Assembly (NCBI GenBank): GCA_045126815.1 | Contig: JBGVPD010000056.1 | Span: 1 to 48,618, forward strand | Direction: 5' to 3' | Source: RGIG1995 sp045126815 | GTDB taxonomy: Bacteria > Bacillota > Clostridia > Oscillospirales > CAG-272 | Length of the DNA stretch: 48,618 nucleotides | Shown here: positions 42,472-48,618 of the stretch, piece after piece | How the letters are laid out: each line of letters starts with the position of its first letter | How positions within the stretch are numbered: position 1 is the first letter of the stretch | The notes under the pieces: generated by a model | What the model was told of the DNA's origin: nothing | Seen by the model: the letters and a program-made list of their open reading frames with translations, nothing else | Database searches by the model: none | Program-made: the position numbers and the translations under genes

Positions 42472-42500
42472 TTGACTTTTTATGCATAAAAGTGTATAAT
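42472..42500 (+). promoter_or_regulatory. Promoter of the nusB-recN unit
   Basis: TTGACT (42472-42477) and TATAAT (42495-42500) are spaced by 17 bases, 52 bases before nusB. Confidence 0.75.
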
Positions 42501-42552
42501 ATACAGTGAATAATTTTACGTTCAGTTAAAGTAACGTTAGAGGGGTAGAAAA

Positions 42553-42963
42553 ATGAACAGAAGACAGGCAAGAGAAAACGTATTTTATTTAATTTTTGAA
42601 TCGCACTTTCAGAAAGAGAATGAAAATTATGCAGAGCTGTTTCAGAACGCTCAAGATATGGGCGTGATTGAATATGACGAATACACCGAGAAGGTGTTTT
42701 TCGGAGTTATGTCAAACGCAGAAGAGCTTGATAAAAAGATCGAAGAAAATGCAAAGGGCTGGAAACTCGGCAGAATGTCGAAAGTATCAGTATCGATAAT
42801 GAGAATTTGTATATACGAGATGCTGTACTGTGATGATATACCGTACAACGTATCAATAAACGAGGCTGTGGAACTTGCGAAGAAGTTTGACCACGACAAA
42901 GCGCCTTCTTTCATTAATGGCGTGGTCAACAAGATAGCCGAAAACGAAGGATTGAAAAAATAA
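42553..42963 (+). CDS. nusB: Transcription antitermination factor NusB
   Basis: A 136-residue all-helical RNA-binding protein that acts with NusE (S10) at boxA sites in rRNA transcription. The N-terminal MNRRQARENVFYLIFESHF and the C-terminal motifs DIPYNVSINEAVELAKKF and APSFINGVVNKIAE are characteristic. It starts the long plus-strand operon, and its stop overlaps the next start by one base (TAATG). Confidence 0.92.
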   Translation: MNRRQARENVFYLIFESHFQKENENYAELFQNAQDMGVIEYDEYTEKVFFGVMSNAEELDKKIEENAKGWKLGRMSKVSVSIMRICIYEMLYCDDIPYNVSINEAVELAKKFDHDKAPSFINGVVNKIAENEGLKK

Positions 42964-43877
42964 TGGGAATATATCTCGGAATTGATACAAGCAACTATAC
43001 GACGTCAATGGCGGTATGCGATGACAACGGGATACTGTATAACGAAAAAAAGTTACTTTGTGTCAAAGAGGGGGAAAGAGGGCTGAGACAGAGCGATGCT
43101 GTTTTTGCCCACGTTAATAACATTTCAAGCGTTGTTGAAAAAATAGGTAAACAGAGTATAACTGCTATCGGATGTTCTGTAAGGCCGAGAGACGTTGAAA
43201 ACTCATACATGCCGTGTTTTAAAGTAGGAGAAGCGATAGCTCGTACGATAGGAAGTTTGTTAGACGTTCCTGTTTATGAATTTTCGCATCAAACGGGGCA
43301 CGTCGTGGCGGCTGCATATTCTGCGGGTTGTATGGAGCTTTTGAACAAGAAGTTCAATGCGTTTCACGTGTCGGGGGGAACTACCGAGATACTTCTGTGC
43401 GACGGAACGTCAGGGGAAATAAAGATAGAAAATATAGGCGGAACTCTCGATTTGAATGCAGGACAGGCAATAGACAGAACGGGAGTTATGTTAGGGCTAA
43501 AGTTTCCGTGCGGAATGCAGCTTGAAGAAATGGCAAGTGAGGGAAAGTTACCCGAGACACCGAGTGTTTGCGTAAAGGGGTTAAACTGTAATCTTTCGGG
43601 ACTTGAAAATAAGGTTATAGGTTTAAAGAATAAAAGTGTATCTGACAACGATATCGCCTTATACGCATTGAAGTTCGTTGAAAAGACGTTAGTAAAACTG
43701 ACGGATAATTTAAGAAAAGAATACAGTCTCCCGATCATATATGCGGGTGGTGTTATGAGCAACGAGATGATAAAGTCTACGTTGTCTAAAAATCAGGATA
43801 CTTATTTTGCAGATAAGGCTTTTTCTTCGGATAATGCGGCGGGAATTGCTTTGTTGACAAGAAAAGCAAACAAATAA
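42963..43877 (+). CDS. TsaD/Kae1-like paralogue of unknown function
   Basis: The 304-residue ASKHA-fold protein resembles the t6A enzyme TsaD (formerly O-sialoglycoprotein endopeptidase). It retains the metal ligands: His109 and His113 in FSHQTGHVV and Asp289 in SSDNAAGIA, plus the nucleotide loops HVSGGTTE (135-142) and IYAGGVMSN. It is shorter than typical TsaD (about 335-340 residues) and begins GIYLGIDTSNYTTSMAV. As I understand the family, Clostridia carry a divergent copy at this nusB-xseA position in addition to true tsaD elsewhere. Whether it makes t6A is unknown. Confidence 0.75.
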   Translation: MGIYLGIDTSNYTTSMAVCDDNGILYNEKKLLCVKEGERGLRQSDAVFAHVNNISSVVEKIGKQSITAIGCSVRPRDVENSYMPCFKVGEAIARTIGSLLDVPVYEFSHQTGHVVAAAYSAGCMELLNKKFNAFHVSGGTTEILLCDGTSGEIKIENIGGTLDLNAGQAIDRTGVMLGLKFPCGMQLEEMASEGKLPETPSVCVKGLNCNLSGLENKVIGLKNKSVSDNDIALYALKFVEKTLVKLTDNLRKEYSLPIIYAGGVMSNEMIKSTLSKNQDTYFADKAFSSDNAAGIALLTRKANK

Positions 43878-43911
43878 AAGTATAAATAAGAAAGAAGCGA
43901 GGTGAGAGAGG

Positions 43912-45132
43912 TTGAGCGAAGATACAAGAAGAGTTTTAACTGTTACCCAACTCAATGAATATATAAAGGCAGTGATCGAGGGCCAACCTATTCTCAGAAG
44001 TTTGTATATAAAGGGTGAGGTATCAAATTTCACCAATCATTATAAGACGGGACATTTTTATTTTACATTAAAAGATGAGGGCGGTCTTATACGAAGCGTA
44101 ATGTTCAAGGGAAGTGCAGATAAGCTAAAATTCGTTCCCGAAAACGGTATGCGAGTAATAGCGCACGGTAGGGTATCGGCATACGTAAGAGACGGACAGT
44201 ATCAATTTTATGCTGACGATATGGAGCCTGACGGAATAGGTGCTTTGTATATAGCATACGAACAACTTAAAGCAAAACTTGAAAAAGAGGGGCTTTTTGA
44301 CGTAAGGTATAAGAAACCGCTGCCCAAAATACCAAAGCGAGTGGGTATTATAACCTCTCCGACGGGGGCGGCTATCAGAGATATAATAAACGTACTTGGC
44401 AGAAGATTTCCGTATGCAGAAGGCGTTTTATATCCGGCTCTGGTTCAGGGAGACGGAGCGCCAAAGCAACTTATAGACGGCGTTAGATATTTCAATGAGA
44501 CAAACAGAGTTGACGTAATAATCATAGGAAGAGGCGGCGGCTCGATAGAGGATCTGTGGGCGTTTAACAACGAGGAATTGGCGAGAGAAATTTTTGCGTC
44601 AAGAATTCCGATAATATCGGCTGTAGGCCACGAGACAGATTTTACTATATGCGACTTTGTATCCGACAGAAGAGCGCCTACTCCTTCGGCGGCAGCAGAA
44701 CTTGCTGTTCCCGAGACTATGGAGCTTAAACAGAAGATACTGAATATAATCGGCAAGATGGATATTCTTATAATGCATAATATAAATCGACGCAGACAAA
44801 GGGTTGAGGAGATTGCAAATAAGAGGGTACTCAATAATCCTGCTTATATTGTTGATGACAGACGTATGCATTTGATGAATTATGACAGTCGGCTTGAGTC
44901 GGGAATGAGATATTCTTTAAGTCTAAAAAAAGAACTGTTTGCGAAGTACACGTCAAAACTTGAGGCTTTAAATCCTATGTCGGTAATATCAAGAGGGTAT
45001 TCGGCTGTCTTTGGCGATGACGGAAAGCTGATAAAGAGTGTTGATCAGCTCGAAATAGGAGATAAATTTAACTTTAAGACCGTAGACGGAAGCGTATCCG
45101 CCGAGGTGAAAGGAAAGACGAAAAATGGATAA
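43912..45132 (+). CDS. xseA: Exodeoxyribonuclease VII large subunit
   Basis: Catalytic subunit that degrades single-stranded DNA from both ends. The 406-residue chain has an N-terminal OB fold (YIKGEVSNFTNHYKTGHFYFTLKD), then the catalytic region GIITSPTGAAIRDIINVLGRRFP, IIGRGGGSIEDLWAFNNE and AVGHETDFTICDFVSDRRAPTPSAAAE. Translation begins at TTG 43912, 9-10 bases after GAGGTG. It overlaps xseB by 8 bases. Confidence 0.95.
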   Translation: MSEDTRRVLTVTQLNEYIKAVIEGQPILRSLYIKGEVSNFTNHYKTGHFYFTLKDEGGLIRSVMFKGSADKLKFVPENGMRVIAHGRVSAYVRDGQYQFYADDMEPDGIGALYIAYEQLKAKLEKEGLFDVRYKKPLPKIPKRVGIITSPTGAAIRDIINVLGRRFPYAEGVLYPALVQGDGAPKQLIDGVRYFNETNRVDVIIIGRGGGSIEDLWAFNNEELAREIFASRIPIISAVGHETDFTICDFVSDRRAPTPSAAAELAVPETMELKQKILNIIGKMDILIMHNINRRRQRVEEIANKRVLNNPAYIVDDRRMHLMNYDSRLESGMRYSLSLKKELFAKYTSKLEALNPMSVISRGYSAVFGDDGKLIKSVDQLEIGDKFNFKTVDGSVSAEVKGKTKNG

Positions 45133-45358
45133 CAAGATAACATTTGAAGAGGCATTGGCAAAACTTGAAGAGATAGTAAGATTGCTTGAGAGCGGTAATG
45201 CACCTTTAGATAAGTCACTTGAGCTTTTTGAAGAGGGCGTATCGCTTGTAAAGATGTGTAACTCAAAGCTTGATAACGTTGAACAGAGAATAAAGATATT
45301 ATCAAAGGGCGAAAATGGCGATATTGAAGAAAAAGATTTTGTCGGAGGGGCAGAATGA
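45125..45358 (+). CDS. xseB: Exodeoxyribonuclease VII small subunit
   Basis: The 77-residue helical protein with FEEALAKLEEIVRLLESGNAPLDKSLELFEEG is the canonical XseB that assembles with XseA. The overlap with xseA and the ATGA overlap with ispA imply translational coupling. Confidence 0.95.
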   Translation: MDNKITFEEALAKLEEIVRLLESGNAPLDKSLELFEEGVSLVKMCNSKLDNVEQRIKILSKGENGDIEEKDFVGGAE

Positions 45359-46233
45359 ATTTTAAAGAACAGTTAAAGGCTGACCTTGTATTAGTGGAAG
45401 AGGCGCTTGAAAAATATTTGGAAGTTAAGGATGATATGTTTCCAAAGCTCTTTGAAGCTATGAAATATACTACTATGGCGGGTGGAAAGAGAATAAGAGC
45501 ATTTTTGGTTCTTATGTTTTCAAGAATATCCGGCGGAACTGCGAAGAGCGCTGTTCCGTTTGCGTGTGCAGTTGAAATGATACATGCATATTCGCTTATC
45601 CATGATGATCTTCCTTGTATGGACGATGACGATATGAGGCGCGGAAAGCCTTCAAATCATATTGTGTTCGGTGAAAATAACGCACTCCTTGCGGGAGATG
45701 CGCTTTTGACGTATGCATTTGAATTATGTGCTTCAAATAAGTTCGTTGAGCCGGAGTTGTGCGCGAAAGCGGTGCTTTATCTTTCAAAATACGCAGGTTC
45801 TTGCGGTATGGTAGGCGGACAGGTGCTTGACCTTGAGGGAGAAAGCAGAAAACTTACCAGAGAAGAGTTACATCACGTGCACGATTTAAAGACGAGCGCT
45901 CTTATACAGGCTGCGGCAACTCTTGGTTGTTGCACGACAAAGAATGGCGAAAAATATATTGATACAGCAAAGACTTACGGTAAGAATATCGGACTTGCTT
46001 TTCAGGTGGTAGACGATATTCTCGACGTAACGAGTGACGAAGAAACTCTTGGCAAGCCGATCGGAAGCGATAAAGAAAACAATAAGACGACGTTTTTGGA
46101 TTATATGTCGCTTGATGAGGCAAAAATATATGCAAAAGAGCTTACCGAAAAAGCTTGTATGGATCTAAAAGAGGGCGAGTATGCGGATATTTTGAGGGAA
46201 TTAGCATACTATCTCCTTGATAGAAAGAACTGA
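45355..46233 (+). CDS. ispA: Polyprenyl synthetase (farnesyl/geranyl diphosphate synthase)
   Basis: Head-to-tail prenyl transferase of 292 residues that extends isopentenyl diphosphate chains. The first aspartate-rich motif is DDLPCMDDDD (84-93) and the second is DDILD (220-224); GGKRIRAFL (43-51) binds diphosphate. Two residues between the first Asp pairs are typical of bacterial short-chain enzymes, so FPP is the likely product. The precursor supplier dxs is not next to it but at 1861. Confidence 0.93.
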   Translation: MNFKEQLKADLVLVEEALEKYLEVKDDMFPKLFEAMKYTTMAGGKRIRAFLVLMFSRISGGTAKSAVPFACAVEMIHAYSLIHDDLPCMDDDDMRRGKPSNHIVFGENNALLAGDALLTYAFELCASNKFVEPELCAKAVLYLSKYAGSCGMVGGQVLDLEGESRKLTREELHHVHDLKTSALIQAAATLGCCTTKNGEKYIDTAKTYGKNIGLAFQVVDDILDVTSDEETLGKPIGSDKENNKTTFLDYMSLDEAKIYAKELTEKACMDLKEGEYADILRELAYYLLDRKN

Positions 46234-46238
46234 AACTT

Positions 46239-46973
46239 ATGCGCCTTGATTTGTATTTAACCGAAAAAGGTTATTTTGAAAGCAGGAACAAGTCAGCTGA
46301 CGCCATAAAAAAGCAAATTGTTTTTGTGGATGGAAAATGTATACAGAAACCTTCTTTTGATATCGGTGATGATAGTACGGTTGAAATAAAGGGAGATTAC
46401 TGTTGTTACGTTGGAAGAGGCGGACTGAAACTAGAGTGCGCTATAACCGAATTTAATATTGACTTAAATAACAAGGTGTGTGTAGATATAGGCTCATCAA
46501 CGGGCGGTTTTACGGATTGTTTGTTACAAAATGGCGCTGAAAAAGTATATGCAGTAGATTCGGGTAAGGATCAGTTGCATCAGAAATTACGCTCAGACTC
46601 TCGTGTTATATGTATGGAGAGTTTTAACGCCAGATATCTTAAAGAAAGCGATATCGGAGAAAAGTGCGATATAGTGACTATGGATGTTTCATTCATATCA
46701 CAGACTATGTTGTATGAGGCAGTTACAAACGTTTTAAAGATAGGCGGATTATTTATATCGCTCATAAAACCGCAGTTTGAGGTGGGAAAATGTAATATCG
46801 GTAAAAACGGTATTGTAAAGGATGAAAAAATCAGGTCCGAAGTATGCAAGAAAATATGTGAGAATGCAAAGCTTGTCGGACTTGAGAATATAGAAATTAT
46901 TGATTCGCCGATACTTGGCGGAGATGGTAATAAGGAGTATTTGGCATTGTTCCGATACGCAGGAAAATGTTAA
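46239..46973 (+). CDS. tlyA: TlyA-family rRNA 2'-O-methyltransferase
   Basis: The 244-residue protein combines an S4 RNA-binding domain (MRLDLYLTEKGYFESRNKS; 1-60) with a Rossmann methyltransferase. The SAM-binding motif is VDIGSSTGGFTDCLL (82-96), and the FtsJ-like catalytic segments include VTMDVSFIS and LIKPQFEVGK. Mycobacterial TlyA methylates rRNA and confers capreomycin sensitivity; the historical name haemolysin A is probably not informative. It follows ispA after 5 bases. Confidence 0.92.
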   Translation: MRLDLYLTEKGYFESRNKSADAIKKQIVFVDGKCIQKPSFDIGDDSTVEIKGDYCCYVGRGGLKLECAITEFNIDLNNKVCVDIGSSTGGFTDCLLQNGAEKVYAVDSGKDQLHQKLRSDSRVICMESFNARYLKESDIGEKCDIVTMDVSFISQTMLYEAVTNVLKIGGLFISLIKPQFEVGKCNIGKNGIVKDEKIRSEVCKKICENAKLVGLENIEIIDSPILGGDGNKEYLALFRYAGKC

Positions 46974-46986
46974 ATGATGTAACGTT

Positions 46987-47838
46987 ATGAAGAAAATAGC
47001 ATTATGCTTAAAAGGCGATACGGAAGATGGACAGTATTGCGCTAAAGAAACTGTTACACTACTTAAAGAATACGGTTGTCAAATGTATATATCCAACGAA
47101 TACAAAGAACTTGTAGGGGATTATATCGGAGTAGAGTATAGGGAAAGCGACAGATTATTTGATGATGCAGAATGTGTTGTTGTGTTTGGCGGAGACGGAA
47201 CGATAATGCGTACGGCACACAAGACCAATCTTCCCATACTGGGTATAAATTTGGGCAGGATCGGATATATGGCGGAATTGGAAATTGATGAGTTACACTT
47301 GTTAAAAAAACTTGTTGATGACGATTTTACCGTTGAAAACAGAATGATGATTGATTTCTGTGTAGACAAAAACGGAGACAGAGTGCACAATTACACACCT
47401 ATATTAAACGAGGTAGTGTTGTCAAAGGGCGGATACACCGGTATGGCTGAAATAGAACTTTCATGTAACGGAGAGGAAGTCGGAAAATATTTTGCCGACG
47501 GTATAATATGCGCTACTCCTACGGGATCTACCGCATATTCGTTAGCCGCAGGCGGTTCGATAGTCGATCCGGGTATGGAATGTTTTTGCATAACTCATAT
47601 ATGTCCACAGTCATTTTACGCGAAACCGTTAATATTTGGAGGACAGTCGGTTTTGCAAATGAAAAAAGGTAAGTACGGACACGGAAGAGTGTTTTTATCG
47701 AGTGACGGCGAGTGTGTATGCGAGATAGAAGAGGATGATGTTGTCACTATAAAAAAGAGCGACTACGTAACGAAGTTTATAAAGATAAAGAAAAACAATT
47801 TTTACAGCGTAATGAACAGCAAGATGACCGAAATATAG
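46987..47838 (+). CDS. nadK: NAD kinase
   Basis: Phosphorylates NAD to NADP. The 283-residue chain has the kinase motif VVFGGDGTIMRTA (Asp70 in GGDG, 68-71), NLGRIGYMAEL, the NAD-binding block LNEVVLSKG and DGIICATPTGSTAYSLAAGGSIVDP. It is co-directional with tlyA (13-base gap) and argR. Confidence 0.95.
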   Translation: MKKIALCLKGDTEDGQYCAKETVTLLKEYGCQMYISNEYKELVGDYIGVEYRESDRLFDDAECVVVFGGDGTIMRTAHKTNLPILGINLGRIGYMAELEIDELHLLKKLVDDDFTVENRMMIDFCVDKNGDRVHNYTPILNEVVLSKGGYTGMAEIELSCNGEEVGKYFADGIICATPTGSTAYSLAAGGSIVDPGMECFCITHICPQSFYAKPLIFGGQSVLQMKKGKYGHGRVFLSSDGECVCEIEEDDVVTIKKSDYVTKFIKIKKNNFYSVMNSKMTEI

Positions 47839-47855
47839 TTTTTAGGAGATAATAG

Positions 47856-48317
47856 ATGAAAAAAACAAGACAGTCAAAAATAATTGAATTGATCAACAGA
47901 TACAATATCGAGACCCAGGATGGACTTATAGAAAAGCTGAAAGAAGAGGGGTTTGACGTAACTCAAGCAACGGCTTCAAGAGATATCAGGGAATTAAATT
48001 TGGTAAAGGTATCCGTTGACGGAGGGGCGTATAAATATGCCGAATCTCCCAAGGATGATATGAATATATCGGTTAAGTATAAGAATATTTTGAAGGAAAC
48101 GCTTGTAAGTGTTGATTATGCTTGTAACACGATAGTATTAAAGACTTATTCGGGAATGGCTCAGGCGGCAGCGGCGGCTGTTGATAATATGGGGTGGAGT
48201 GAGATAGTCGGCTCGGTAGCCGGTGATGATACTATACTCATTGTAATGAGAAGCGACGAGAGCGCTAAGGAGTTTAATACAAGATTTCATAGTCTTATCG
48301 GAAAGAAGTTAAAGTAA
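47856..48317 (+). CDS. argR: Arginine repressor
   Basis: The 153-residue ArgR/AhrC regulator has an N-terminal winged helix-turn-helix (RQSKIIELINRYN, TQATASRDIRELNLVKV) and a C-terminal hexamerisation and arginine-binding domain (GSVAGDDTILIVMRS). It controls arginine biosynthesis and catabolism elsewhere in the genome; no arg gene lies in this window. A ribosome binding site, AGGAGA, is present. The argR-recN linkage is a conserved Firmicutes arrangement. Confidence 0.94.
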   Translation: MKKTRQSKIIELINRYNIETQDGLIEKLKEEGFDVTQATASRDIRELNLVKVSVDGGAYKYAESPKDDMNISVKYKNILKETLVSVDYACNTIVLKTYSGMAQAAAAAVDNMGWSEIVGSVAGDDTILIVMRSDESAKEFNTRFHSLIGKKLK

Positions 48318-48335
48318 GAAAAGGTGAAAAGGTAA

Positions 48336-48618
48336 ATGCTGACATCGTTACATATAGAAAATATTGCGGTAATTCGGTGTGTAGATATTGATATACAAAA
48401 GGGATTTACCGTATTGACGGGCGAAACGGGCGCGGGTAAGTCGATAATAATTGACTCGATCAACTTTTTGTTAGGGAACAGAACGGGAAAAGAGTTAATA
48501 AGAAACGGCGAGACGCAGGCGCTTGTTTCTGCGCTTTTTACGGATATCGGTGAAGAAGTTATATCACAACTGGCTTCGCTTGGTGTGTTGGCTGATGAAA
48601 ACGGTGAAATATACTTGC
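48336..48618 (+). CDS. recN: DNA repair ATPase RecN (5' part, cut by window end)
   Basis: The first 94 codons start MLTSLHIENIAVIRCVDIDI and contain the SMC-like Walker A motif GETGAGKS (29-36) followed by IIIDSINFLLGNR, the standard RecN N terminus. The rest lies beyond the window. The start ATG at 48336 follows AAAAGG by 4 bases. Role: double-strand-break repair by tethering DNA ends. Confidence 0.93.
   Translation, partial: MLTSLHIENIAVIRCVDIDIQKGFTVLTGETGAGKSIIIDSINFLLGNRTGKELIRNGETQALVSALFTDIGEEVISQLASLGVLADENGEIYL

Noticed and set aside
46239..46973. Haemolysin function for the TlyA-like gene
   Set aside because: The S4 plus methyltransferase domains and the housekeeping context support an RNA methyltransferase.

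Overview
The window looks like the chromosome of a low-GC, endospore-forming Clostridia-type bacterium (Firmicutes). The evidence is a pro-sigma-K gene, a SipL-like SPOCS/LysM spore protein, an undivided 1243-residue PurL with its own glutaminase domain, a Na+-translocating decarboxylase operon, strong purine-rich ribosome binding sites, and the nusB-xseA-xseB-ispA-tlyA-nadK-argR-recN run typical of Clostridia. I see no phage, insertion sequence, CRISPR array or plasmid gene. Species cannot be named from the sequence alone.

Layout. 1-1.7 kb (minus): a TrmH/SpoU RNA methyltransferase and a Ppx/GppA phosphatase. 1.9-6.1 kb (plus): dxs, sigK and a SipL-like gene. 6.2-12.3 kb: an RluA-type pseudouridine synthase (minus), then mtaB-purL overlapping by ATGA (plus). 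12.5-17.7 kb: a P-loop ATPase, a small lipoprotein (minus), and a two-gene unit for large surface proteins, one of which carries a sialate-esterase-like domain without its catalytic Ser and His. 17.8-22.8 kb: gdhA (minus) and a purine salvage/PRPP block (NCS2 permease, phosphoribosyltransferase, PRPP synthetase). 22.9-23.6 kb: a gene-free cluster of palindromic repeats, then tRNA-Leu(CAA). 23.9-29.1 kb: a membrane GGDEF protein and birA facing an oadG-biotin carrier-oadB-oadA operon, a pairing that links biotin ligase to its likely substrate. 29.4-31.7 kb: an FAD oxidoreductase and a deacetylase-fold protein. 31.9-39.9 kb: a compact plus-strand operon, pheA-aroB-aroC-aroE/K-aroQ-aroA-tyrA-aroF, which encodes the whole route from DAHP to chorismate and on to the Phe and Tyr precursors, with an AroE-AroK fusion. 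40.1-42.2 kb (minus): DUF4432 protein, small membrane protein, stand-alone PqqD-like (RRE fold) protein and Ser/His-type S26 peptidase. 42.5-48.6 kb (plus): nusB, a TsaD-like paralogue, xseA, xseB, ispA, tlyA, nadK, argR and the start of recN. dxs, often found between ispA and tlyA, is absent there and sits at 1.9 kb instead.

Non-coding highlights. At least five copies of a palindrome with GAGAGTTGG/CCAACTCTC-type arms lie at operon ends, three of them directly after an ordinary intrinsic terminator. Two copies share a longer conserved tail. The ribosome binding site of sigK is embedded in the 3' arm of the dxs terminator. The least-explained protein system is the PqqD-like/S26 peptidase operon. 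No radical-SAM enzyme or precursor peptide is visible beside it.
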